Under the pieces are notes generated by a model. That model worked only from the letters and a program-made list of their open reading frames with translations, did not search any database and was not told where the DNA came from. A stretch of 64,000 bases of DNA from Myxococcales bacterium (GTDB lineage Bacteria; Myxococcota_A; Polyangia; Nannocystales; Nannocystaceae): NCBI GenBank assembly GCA_020633315.1, contig JACKDV010000004.1:248001-312000 (forward strand), read 5' to 3'. This document shows positions 26,822 to 34,626 of the stretch, piece after piece. Position 1 is the stretch's first letter, and each line of letters starts with the position of its first letter. Made by a program: the position numbers and the translations under genes.

Positions 26822-27517
26822 TCACATCCCGAGCCCGGCGAGCGCGAGCAGGTGCCCCTTCTTCACGTAGGCCAGGCAGCCGGTCTCCGTGCGTGGTTGG
26901 GTGCGGGTGCCCGGGGGGTAGCGAACCCAGGTGCCGGCGCGGTAGCGGCCGTGCTCGTCGACCAGCTCTCCCTCCAGCACGAGCAGCTCCTCGCCCGCCG
27001 GCAGCTCCACCGCGGGGATCCGGGCGTGGGGCTCGATGCGCAGCAGGTGCATCGTCTCGGGATGTCGCTCGTCGGCGTAGAGCGGCAGGCGCCACACCCC
27101 GTCGACCACGTAGGGCTCCCAGGGAGCGGCGTTGGTGTCGATGCGGAGCTGGGGTCGCTCGAGGCCGGGGTACTGGCGGAGCTTCACGAATAGCTCGCAG
27201 CCCTCGGCGGAGGAGGGCGCGTGCTCGTAGCCCTCGGGGTTGAGCAGGTAGGTGCCCGCCGGGTGGTCACCGCGCTCGTCCGAGAACACGCCGCGCAGCA
27301 CGAGGATCTCCTCGCCCTGCGGATGGGGATGCGAGGGGAAGCGGCTGCCCGGCGCGTAGCGGACCACGGAGGTCACCCGTCCCGCCTCCACCGGGCCCTC
27401 GAGCCACAGCCGCTTGCGCTCCACCCCCGGGCTGGGGCTGGGCGTCCAGGGCATGGCGTCGGTGTGGACGATCTCGAGGACGGAGAGATCGGCGCGGAGC
27501 GAGTGGTGATCGGTCAC
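26822..27517 (-). CDS. Double cupin protein, ChrR-like cupin fold
   Basis: A protein of 231 residues with two cupin barrels. The first (~30-110) has a metal-site pattern FPSHPHPQGEEILVLRGVFSDERGDHPAGTYLLNPEGYEHAP, with HPH, Glu and a later His. The second (~150-230) has the degenerate counterpart ELPAGEELLVLEGELVDEHGRYRAGTWVRYPPG. This is the arrangement of the cupin part of ChrR-type anti-sigma factors and of stand-alone ChrR-like cupins, but the zinc-finger antisigma domain is missing. It may sense or bind small ligands or reactive oxygen species. It is the first gene of the operon leading to the hypothetical and the TPR kinase. Confidence 0.85.
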   Translation of the reverse strand: MTDHHSLRADLSVLEIVHTDAMPWTPSPSPGVERKRLWLEGPVEAGRVTSVVRYAPGSRFPSHPHPQGEEILVLRGVFSDERGDHPAGTYLLNPEGYEHAPSSAEGCELFVKLRQYPGLERPQLRIDTNAAPWEPYVVDGVWRLPLYADERHPETMHLLRIEPHARIPAVELPAGEELLVLEGELVDEHGRYRAGTWVRYPPGTRTQPRTETGCLAYVKKGHLLALAGLGM

Positions 27518-27651
27518 GCGAGGAGCATGACCGGGTCACGAGATCGACGCCAGTGTGACGAGGGCGGCGTGAGCACGGGCGACGACGCGGGTGGCCGGTG
27601 GAGCCGAGGCCGCTCGCTGCGGCGCGTCGCGTCGTGCGTCCATCGAGGGGC

Positions 27652-29733
27652 TCACGGGCTGGCCCGGAGCGCGAGCACGAAGGGGTGCTCGGGGCCCAGC
27701 GCCACGGCCCCGACCGTGGCGGCGCGGCGGCGCAGCAGCGCGGCCTCGGAGCGGTGGCCCTCGGCCTCGTGGATCGTGGCGAGCGCCGCGAGGGTGCGGG
27801 CCACCGCGAGGTGCTCGGGACCCAGCGCGTGCTCTCGGATCGCCAGCGCCCGGCGCAGCGCGGCCTCGGCCTGGTCGAGCTGGCCTGCGGCCTCGAGGAT
27901 CCGCGCGAGGGCATCGTGGGCGCGGGCCTCGGCCCGAGGGTCGGCAGCGGCCAGTCCCATCAGCAGCTCCCGGTACCGCAGCGCCTCGTCGGATCGAGCG
28001 CGCTCGCCGAGCACGAGCACCAGCGCCTGGGTCGAGCGCCGCAGCTCGTCCCAGTCGCGGGCCCGCGACGCATGGGCCATGGCCTCGCGCAGCGCCGCCT
28101 CGGCGGTCGCGTGCTCGCCCGTGGCCGCGAGGAGCTCGCCTTCCTCTCGCGCGAGGCGAGCGAGGATCGGGCCGTGGCCCACGCCCGCGAGCGCACGACG
28201 AGCTCGATGGAGGTGGATGCGAGCGGCCTCGGCTCGACCCGCCCGCCGGGCCACGCTCGACTCGATCAGCGCGGCGCGGGCCTGCTCCACCGCCGCCGCC
28301 TCGTGCACGGGCGGCGCGACGCGGGCTCGCAGGGCCTCGTCGTCGCGGCACTCGTCGGCCCGGGGCAGTCGATCCACCAGGTCCACCGCGCGCGGCACCA
28401 CCGGGGCGTCCGCGTCGGCCAGCACCCGCACCACGGCCTCGAGCTCGACCCGCTGGTGCTCGAGGCACACCAGGCGCAGCACCCCGTCGGAGGCCCCTCC
28501 CCCGTCCGTGAACGCACAGGCCTGCTCGTGTGCCCGCGTCCACGCCGCGGCGTGCTCGTCGAGCATCGGCTCCACTCGGATCCAGGTGTCCTCGCCGATC
28601 GATCCCGCGCTCGACAGCGCCGCCCGTACGCGATCGCGGTCGCCCCACGCCAGCGCGCCGCGTCCCTCGGCACACCCATCCTCGCGCGGGCGACCGGCGG
28701 CCATCGCTGCGGCCGCGACCACGCCCATCACCAGGCTCGCCGCGACCCAGCGTCCTCGCCTGGGCGCCACGAGTCGTCGTAGCTCCTCGAGCAAGGCCTC
28801 CATCGAGGGCCAGCGATCCTCCGGGTCGGCGGCCAGGCCGCGCCGCAGCGCCCGGAGCAGGCGCCGGGGCACACGGACGTCCGCGGGCGCGGGCTGGAAG
28901 CGCTCGGCCGCGCGCTCGAGCCACATCTCGTCGCGGCTCGTCCCGCGAAACGGGCGGACGCCATGGATCGCCTCGAACAGCGACACGCAGAAGGCGAACT
29001 GATCGCTGCGTGCATCGGCCCGTCCGCCCGTGAGCTGCTCGAGCGGCATGTAGGCCGGCGTGCCGAGCACGGTGCCGGTCCGCGTCGCCTCGGGCGCTCC
29101 TCGGGCCGCGCTCGGGACCACGCTCGCGTCGTCCTTCGGAGCCGCCGTCTCCTCGTCGTCGCGGACCAGGCCGAAGTCCAGCACCCGCACCCGCCCCGTG
29201 GGATCGATGATGCAGTTGTCGGGCTTGAAGTCGCGGTGCACCAGCCCCGCCGCATGGGCGGCCGCGAGCCCCTGGCCCGCCTGGAGCAGCACCTCCACGC
29301 CACGCCGCCACCCCGGTCGTGTGGCCTGCCAGGCCCGCAGGGTCTGGCCCTCCACCAGCTCCATCGCGATGAGCCACCGCCCCTGGTCCCGGGTCACCTC
29401 GTACACCTGCACCACGTTGGGGTGGCTGAGCTTGGCCAGCGCCTGCGCCTCGCGGACCAGCCGTCGCGCCTGCGCCTCGCTGGTGCTCGCGTGGAGCTGC
29501 TTGAGCGCCACCGGCCGGTCGAGCTCCTCGTCGTGAGCGGCGTAGACGGTGCCCATGCCCCCGCGCCCGAGCACGCGATGCACCCGGTAGCGGCCCAGCG
29601 TACGGGGCACGCTGGCTCGCTGCCGTAGACGACCGATGAGCCCCTGCATGTGGCGCTCGAGCACCGAGGCCTCGGCCACGGTCGCGCCCGTGGCCTGAGC
29701 AGAGGCGGGGCTCGGCGAGGCCTCGTCCCTCAT
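27652..29733 (-). CDS. Ser/Thr protein kinase with TM segment and TPR-like C-terminus
   Basis: A protein of 693 residues. After a ~50-residue leader the kinase has GRGGMGTVYAAHDE near 57, HRDFKPDN near 163 and DFGLVRDD near 186. MPLEQ stands in place of APE, with an acidic/Ala insertion in the activation segment. One membrane helix lies near 327-345 (WVAASLVMGVVAAAAMAAG). The exported part has a cysteine-containing first domain, then TPR-like helices (AEAALREAMAHASRARDWDELRRS, DQAEAALRRALAIREHALGPEHLAVARTL). Catalytic residues are intact. Its ATG overlaps the stop of the upstream pseudokinase by four bases (ATGA), so both are translated from one message. The shared phrase VEGQTLRAWQ indicates that the two are paralogues. 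Confidence 0.92.
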   Translation of the reverse strand: MRDEASPSPASAQATGATVAEASVLERHMQGLIGRLRQRASVPRTLGRYRVHRVLGRGGMGTVYAAHDEELDRPVALKQLHASTSEAQARRLVREAQALAKLSHPNVVQVYEVTRDQGRWLIAMELVEGQTLRAWQATRPGWRRGVEVLLQAGQGLAAAHAAGLVHRDFKPDNCIIDPTGRVRVLDFGLVRDDEETAAPKDDASVVPSAARGAPEATRTGTVLGTPAYMPLEQLTGGRADARSDQFAFCVSLFEAIHGVRPFRGTSRDEMWLERAAERFQPAPADVRVPRRLLRALRRGLAADPEDRWPSMEALLEELRRLVAPRRGRWVAASLVMGVVAAAAMAAGRPREDGCAEGRGALAWGDRDRVRAALSSAGSIGEDTWIRVEPMLDEHAAAWTRAHEQACAFTDGGGASDGVLRLVCLEHQRVELEAVVRVLADADAPVVPRAVDLVDRLPRADECRDDEALRARVAPPVHEAAAVEQARAALIESSVARRAGRAEAARIHLHRARRALAGVGHGPILARLAREEGELLAATGEHATAEAALREAMAHASRARDWDELRRSTQALVLVLGERARSDEALRYRELLMGLAAADPRAEARAHDALARILEAAGQLDQAEAALRRALAIREHALGPEHLAVARTLAALATIHEAEGHRSEAALLRRRAATVGAVALGPEHPFVLALRASP

Positions 29734-31109
29734 GGCTCGCCTCCGGCGACCTCGCCCGGCCCGGCCGGGATCCGCTCGAGATCGGCGAGCACCTCGGCCT
29801 CGTGCACGGGATTGCCCTGGGACAGGCCCCACGCCAGCTCGTAGTACGGCCGTGCCTCGTCGCGACCGAGTCGGCGGCCGACCAGCACCATCGATCGCCG
29901 GGCGGCCTCCCGCAGCAGCTCGGGGTCGTGCGCTCGCGCGGCCAGCTCGAGCGCGCGGCGCAGCGCCGCCTCGGCCCGCTCGACCTCTCCCCGCCGCTCG
30001 TGCTCCGCTCCCTCCTGCAGGGCGGCCGCCGCCGCGACGGCATCCTCCCGCCGTCCCTCGTCACCCGCCGGGCTCGGCTCGGATCGCAGGGCCCCCGGCT
30101 GCACGCCGAGGCCCACCACGGCCCCGACCGCCACGACCCCGCTCGCCAGCCCCAGCCCCAAGCCCAGCCCCCATCGAGGATCGACCCGCCGCCCCTCGAG
30201 CCGCCGCAGCTGCTCCGCGAGCGCCGACATCGACGGCCACCGCAGCCGCGGGTCGGCCTGCAGCCCTCGCCGCAGCACCCTCCGCAGCGCCGCGGGCACG
30301 CGGCTGCCTCGCGGCGCCGGCGGGAGCCTGCCGGTCATCTTGGCCCGCAGCCGGGCGCCCTCGCCATCGGCGGGGAACGGTCGCTCGCCGTACACGGCCT
30401 CGAAGAGCGACACGCAGAAGCTGTACTGATCGCCGAGCGCATCGGCCTCGCCACCCAGCACCTGCTCGGGCGGCATGTACTCCGGCGTGCCCCACTGCGT
30501 CTCGGTCTCGGTGTCCTCACCCGCGGCGGGCTCGGCCTCCGCTCCGACGGAGGCCACCCGCCCGAAGCCCAGCACCCGAGGCGTCCCCGCGCGATCGAGG
30601 ATGCAGTGCTCCGGCTTGAGATCGCGGTGGACCAGCGACGCCGCATGGGCGGCCGCCAGCCCCTCGGCGATCCCCCGGTAGACCCGCACGCAGCGACGCC
30701 ACCCCGGCCGCCGCTGCTGCCAGGCCCGCAGCGTCTGCCCCTCCACCCGCTCCATCGCGATGAAGCGACGCCCCTCGACCTCGCCCACCTCGTACACCTG
30801 CACCACGTTGGGATGGCTCAGCCTCGCGCAGGCCCTCGCCTCCCGCATCAGCCTCCGGGTGTGCCGCTCCCCCAGGCCCTCGTTGAGCAGCTTGAGCGCC
30901 ACCGTGCGGCCCAGCCGTGGGTCGCGAGCCTCCACGATGGTGCCGAGCCAGCCCCGGCCGAGCTCGGCGACCACCTCGTAGCGCCCCACCCGAGGAGGCT
31001 TCGCATCGTCTCGTCGAGCCAAGGGTCGCAAGGGTACCCCTCGAGGGCCGAGCTCCTCCCTCGGGACGGTCGGGTGGGCCCGCCGCCCGAGGCGAGGCAC
31101 TTCGGACAT
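29730..31109 (-). CDS. Probable pseudokinase of the myxobacterial Ser/Thr kinase family, with TM segment
   Basis: A protein of 459 residues. Kinase fold from ~42 to ~300, but key residues are altered. The glycine loop is GRGWLGTI near 48. The catalytic loop reads HRDLKPEHCIL near 157, so the Mg-binding Asn is His. The DFG motif reads LGFG near 182, so the Mg-chelating Asp is Gly. The VAIK-type lysine (VALKLL) is retained. MPPEQ replaces APE. A membrane helix is near 315-337 (LGLASGVVAVGAVVGLGV), followed by a short TPR-like region ending GEVAGGEP. Start 31109 is an ATG; the frame is open further upstream into a sigma-like sequence. It overlaps the active kinase gene downstream by four bases, suggesting that it acts as a regulatory partner of that kinase. 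Confidence 0.85.
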   Translation of the reverse strand: MSEVPRLGRRAHPTVPREELGPRGVPLRPLARRDDAKPPRVGRYEVVAELGRGWLGTIVEARDPRLGRTVALKLLNEGLGERHTRRLMREARACARLSHPNVVQVYEVGEVEGRRFIAMERVEGQTLRAWQQRRPGWRRCVRVYRGIAEGLAAAHAASLVHRDLKPEHCILDRAGTPRVLGFGRVASVGAEAEPAAGEDTETETQWGTPEYMPPEQVLGGEADALGDQYSFCVSLFEAVYGERPFPADGEGARLRAKMTGRLPPAPRGSRVPAALRRVLRRGLQADPRLRWPSMSALAEQLRRLEGRRVDPRWGLGLGLGLASGVVAVGAVVGLGVQPGALRSEPSPAGDEGRREDAVAAAAALQEGAEHERRGEVERAEAALRRALELAARAHDPELLREAARRSMVLVGRRLGRDEARPYYELAWGLSQGNPVHEAEVLADLERIPAGPGEVAGGEP

Positions 31110-31560
31110 CGGCCCGTCGATTCCTCGAATTGGTGTCGATCCGACCTGCGCACAGAACGCGATCCGCAAGGGCAGCAGGGCCCCGGGCGCCTCGGCCCGG
31201 ACCAGGCCGAGCTCGTCGGCGATCCGGGCGATCCGCTCCCTGAGCCGATGGGTGCGACGATGGGCGGCATCGCGGCTCGGCCCGAGCTCATCGGCGACCT
31301 CGGCCACTGTCCGGCCCAGGACCATCCGAGCCAGCGCGTACGCCCGCATTCGCATGTAGCAGCCCAACGGGCCGCGCGAGGGATCGAAGGAGCGAAGGCG
31401 CCTGCGATCGTCGGCGACGAAGCGAGCCCACACCTCCCCCACGATGCCTCGGATGTGGATAGCGCGCCGAGAAATGCGCCTCCAGGGCCTCCCCGGGCCC
31501 GTGGAGCTGGATCGCGAGCTTTTCTTGGAGGTCGGCCGAAGATCCGACCGCTTGGCTTCA
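31110..31560 (-). pseudogene. Decayed ECF-like sigma factor upstream of the pseudokinase
   Basis: Translations in two frames look like parts of a sigma factor. One (about 31540-31470) reads DLQEKLAIQLHGPG, then EALEAHFSARYPHP, the N-terminal part, with a stop just upstream and no usable start codon. The other, one frame off, continues GIVGEVWARFVADDRRRLRSF, then DPSRGPLGCYMRMRAYALA (region 2), and VAEVADELGPSRDAAHRRTHRLRERIARI (region 4 helix-turn-helix). The second frame runs on without a stop into the pseudokinase. Sigma-kinase pairs are common in myxobacteria, so this was probably such a pair whose sigma half has suffered a frameshift and lost its start. A sequencing error could mimic this. 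Confidence 0.6.
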
Positions 31561-31783
31561 CTAGGTGAGTGAGCACGGCAGGAGCGACGCCTCGCTCCTC
31601 TCCCCGACGGTCCTCCCCCGACCGTGAGCCCTTCGGAGCCCACCGGCTCGTCGCGTTCCCCCCTTGCGGCGAGCCACGGCGTCGACCCTGCCGTGCTCCA
31701 CGACGAGCCAGCGATTGATGTGCGCGGCGGTGGCTCGTCCTCGTGCCCTCAACCCCCAGACGCGCCGACAGGAGAACTGTGCG

Positions 31784-32185
31784 ATGACGACCAAGCGATG
31801 GATGATCGGAACCCTGGCCACGGCCCTCACCCTCGTCGCGAGCTCCCCCGCTCACGCCGGGGATGGTGACCCCACTCCGGTGCTGGTCATCGAGGACGAC
31901 GTCTCGGAGACGCCGGATCTCGTCTGCGAGATCTGTGCGATCATCGCCAAGAAGGGGGGGACCACCACCACCTCCTCCTCCACCACCGTCACCCTCGTCC
32001 ACGACGAGGCCTTCGAGGGCGACGTGGAGATGGTGGTGTTCCTCGACTCCGGCGAGACCACCTCGGTGTGGCTCGACGGCGTGATCATCACCGAGGGCGA
32101 GCTCGACGTGGAGGTGGCCCCCGGCGAGGGCTGGAGCTGGAGCGAGGTCCGCTTCGCGTGGGCCCGCTATCACTCCACGCCGTAG
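31784..32185 (+). CDS. Small secreted protein of unknown function
   Basis: A protein of 133 residues with a clear Sec signal peptide (MTTKRWMIGTLATALTLVASSPAHA, cleavage after AHA). AGGAGA precedes the ATG. The mature protein is acidic, with a CEIC motif near residues 48-51 (ETPDLVCEICAIIAKKGG), then a Thr/Ser-rich strand-forming run and a C-terminal part rich in Trp, Asp and Glu (GEGWSWSEVRFAWARYHSTP). No lipobox is present, so it is periplasmic or extracellular. It is divergent from the kinase operon and convergent with an ECF sigma gene. Not recognised. Confidence 0.8.
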   Translation: MTTKRWMIGTLATALTLVASSPAHAGDGDPTPVLVIEDDVSETPDLVCEICAIIAKKGGTTTTSSSTTVTLVHDEAFEGDVEMVVFLDSGETTSVWLDGVIITEGELDVEVAPGEGWSWSEVRFAWARYHSTP

Positions 32186-32287
32186 CCCCACCGGGGTCCC
32201 ACCACCACCGAGCCCGGCTACGCCGGGGCTCGTCCGCGACGGCGGCTCGTCCCTCCCCGAGCCGCCGTCCCTCCTGCTTCGAAGGGG

Positions 32288-32896
32288 CTACGGGAGCTCG
32301 CGGCGGTGCAGGGACTGCACCCACGCGTCGAACTCCTCCCAGATCGTCGAGCGCTGCCGGGCGGTTTCGGCCATCTCGTCGAGGGCCCGCCGCAGCTTGG
32401 CCCGCGCCCGGTCGATGCGACCATTGACCTGGGAGCGCGACAGCCCCACCCGCTCGGCGATCTCGTTCTGGCTCAGGCCGTCCACGTGGGCCCACAGCAG
32501 GTACTGCTGGTCCTCGATCGCCAGCGAGCGCAGGGCCCGGGTGAGCAGCTCGGCGTCCTCGCGCTCGACCAGCATCGACACCACCCCGATCGCCGACTCG
32601 AGCAGGCGGGAGACCGCGAGCTCGCTGCCCTCGCGGGCTCGCCGGCGGAAGTGCTCGAAGAGCTTGTTCCGGGCGATGCCGCGGATGTAGGCGCCCACGT
32701 TCTGGACGATGTCGTCGCGCTTGTCGAGCACCACCTCGAACACGGCCTGGGTGATGTCGGCCGCGAGATCGTCCGAGCCGTTCACCTCGGAGAGGATCAT
32801 CCGGTAGACGCCGGGATAGTGGGCACGGATGAGGGTCTCCCCCGCTTCGCCGTCACCATCGCGCCACCGCCCGAGGAGCTCGATGTCCGAGGCCAC
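32288..32896 (-). CDS. RNA polymerase sigma factor, ECF family
   Basis: A protein of 202 residues from a GTG. Region 2 is recognisable as LLGRWRDGDGEAGETLIRAHYPGVYRMILSEV, then DITQAVFEVVLDKRD and VGAYIRGIARNKLFEHFRRRAREGS. Region 4 is LTRALRSLAIEDQQYLLWAHVDGLSQNEIAERVGLSRSQVNGRIDRARAKLRRALDEM, with a clear helix-turn-helix. ECF factors with this 'GxxLLxxWRDGD' opening are often partnered with Ser/Thr kinases in myxobacteria. No antisigma or kinase gene is directly adjacent; the kinase cluster lies 1.2 kb away in the same orientation. It ends convergently with the small secreted protein gene. Confidence 0.9.
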   Translation of the reverse strand: MASDIELLGRWRDGDGEAGETLIRAHYPGVYRMILSEVNGSDDLAADITQAVFEVVLDKRDDIVQNVGAYIRGIARNKLFEHFRRRAREGSELAVSRLLESAIGVVSMLVEREDAELLTRALRSLAIEDQQYLLWAHVDGLSQNEIAERVGLSRSQVNGRIDRARAKLRRALDEMAETARQRSTIWEEFDAWVQSLHRRELP

Positions 32897-32976
32897 CGAG
32901 CGCCACGGTAGCACGGGTGCGCCACGCCGACCGACACGGCCCGAGAGCGAGCCGCGGCATCGCGACCCACCGTCGC

Positions 32977-34539
32977 TCAGCGACCTCGATCCACCCGCCG
33001 GGCCGCCCGCTCGAGCCGTGCGAGCAGCTCGTCGGCCCGCAGCCCCTCGAGGGCCTCGCGCACCACGGTCGGACCGCGAGCGATGACCACCGTGCTCGCG
33101 CCGTGGAGCTGCCCCAGCACGAACGCGGCCGCGGGCTCGAGCGCGGCGTCGTCGAGCAGCCGCTCCACGAGCTCGCGTGCCACCACCGCGTCCTGCTGCT
33201 CGCCCAGCGCGTCCTGGAACGCGCCCAGGCGTCGCAGCCGACGGAGCGTGCCCCGCCCCCACAGCGGAGCGAGCAGCTCGAAGGCATAGCGCAGCCCCTT
33301 GGCCGCAATGCGGAGCCGATGGGCGTCCTCCATCGTCCCGCTCCGACCAAAGCGCTCGTGGGCCCGCGCGAAGCGTCGCAGCGGCTGACGCATGAGCGAG
33401 GGCAGCGCCTCGCCCAGCGGCTCGCGACCGGCCTTGGTCTCCTCCTCGTCCGTGGGGTGGGCCTCGAAGGCCGCCTCGGCCATGGCGAGCAGCCGACGGT
33501 AGCGCTCGCCGTCGAGGGTGCCCAGCAGCGCGGCGTGGGCCGAGCCCCAGCGCGCGGCCAGCCGGCGCTCCACCGCGCCCCACCCCGCCTCGAGCAGCGA
33601 CGCGTCGCCGTGCAGCGCTCGCCAGGCCGGGAGCGCTTGGCGGTACACGTCGAGGTCGCGCACCTGCCCCAGCTCCCGCGCCAGCCACCGCAGCTCCGCT
33701 CGCAGCACGCGACGGGTGGGCGTGGGGAAGGCCGCGCCCAGGCTCTGCAGGGCCGAGCGCAGGCGCCGGGTGGCGACCCGCATCTTGTGGAGCTGCTCGG
33801 GATCGAGGCCCACCCGCGTCCCCGGCTCGTGCCGTCGCATCCGCTGCAGCAGCGAGCGCGCCCGGCTCCGGGCCACCGGGCCCACCGCAGCGCGAGGGTC
33901 GAGCGCGGGCTCGGCCTCGTCGGCGAAGAACGGCGGCAGCCCCAGGCGCTCCCGCAGGTGAGCGTGGCGATCGTCGCTCGCGGGCGCGGCCCCCAGCTCG
34001 CGCCCCAGCTGCTGGGCCAGCGCGTCGAAGGCCACGCTCGAGCCCGCCACGAGCCGCGCCCGCAGCTCGACGAGCTCGTGGACCTCGGCCCCGCCCGGTA
34101 GGCGCGCCCGCAGGTGATCGAGCCATAGCTCGGCCTCCAGCTCGGGCCCGCTCACCATGCCTCGCTCCCGTCGGAGCTCCAGGCTCATCGTGCAGCGCAG
34201 GCCCGACTCGAGCGACAGCGGCAGGCGCCCGGCGAGCAGCGCCCGCAGCTGCTGCGGCGCATCGAGCCCGTCGCCGAGCTCCGCGACCAAAGGCGGATGG
34301 GAGCCGACCACGCCCGGCACCAGCCCCACCGGCTCCACCCGAAGGCGCGTGTGCCCCGACTCCACCCGCTCGCGGGCGATCAGGCCCGCGGCCCGTAGCT
34401 GCTCGTCGCCGGTGTCGAGGATCCGCTCGTGCGAGCGCAGCTCGCCGTGATCGACGAGCTCGAACTCGGGGGCGGCCCGCGGCAGCAGCTCGGCCATCGA
34501 CGGCCCGGCCGGCCCTCGCAGCTGGCATTGGTACGACAT
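32977..34539 (-). CDS. CYTH-like/CHAD domain protein
   Basis: A protein of 520 residues. The C-terminal ~290 residues are a CHAD domain, an all-helical domain with conserved histidines and basic residues that binds polyphosphate: LLQRMRRHEPGTRVGLDPEQLHKMRVATRRLRSALQSL near residues 225-265, LRWLARELGQVRDLDVYRQ, and DAHRLRIAAKGLRYAFELL. The N-terminal ~200 residues resemble a degenerate CYTH (triphosphate tunnel) domain: EFELVDHGELRSHERILDTGDEQLRAAGL, then SGLRCTMSLELRRERG and SGPELEAELWLDH. CYTH-CHAD fusions often sit next to polyphosphate genes, and here the divergent neighbour 87 bp away is a two-domain PPK2. Cytoplasmic. A role on polyphosphate is a well-supported inference. Confidence 0.88.
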   Translation of the reverse strand: MSYQCQLRGPAGPSMAELLPRAAPEFELVDHGELRSHERILDTGDEQLRAAGLIARERVESGHTRLRVEPVGLVPGVVGSHPPLVAELGDGLDAPQQLRALLAGRLPLSLESGLRCTMSLELRRERGMVSGPELEAELWLDHLRARLPGGAEVHELVELRARLVAGSSVAFDALAQQLGRELGAAPASDDRHAHLRERLGLPPFFADEAEPALDPRAAVGPVARSRARSLLQRMRRHEPGTRVGLDPEQLHKMRVATRRLRSALQSLGAAFPTPTRRVLRAELRWLARELGQVRDLDVYRQALPAWRALHGDASLLEAGWGAVERRLAARWGSAHAALLGTLDGERYRRLLAMAEAAFEAHPTDEEETKAGREPLGEALPSLMRQPLRRFARAHERFGRSGTMEDAHRLRIAAKGLRYAFELLAPLWGRGTLRRLRRLGAFQDALGEQQDAVVARELVERLLDDAALEPAAAFVLGQLHGASTVVIARGPTVVREALEGLRADELLARLERAARRVDRGR

Positions 34540-34626
34540 CCGGGGCCCGAGGATAGCCCGAGCGCCATGACCGCTTCGTCACACTTTTGGTTCGCGACCC
34601 ATGGCCAAGCGTGCGACGGTTGAGGG

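Noticed and set aside
31561..31830. An 89-codon minus-strand frame between the sigma remnant and the secreted protein
   Set aside because: Arg/Ala/Gly-rich with no motif or ribosome-binding site, and it overlaps the signal peptide of the plus-strand secreted protein, which has a good AGGAGA.
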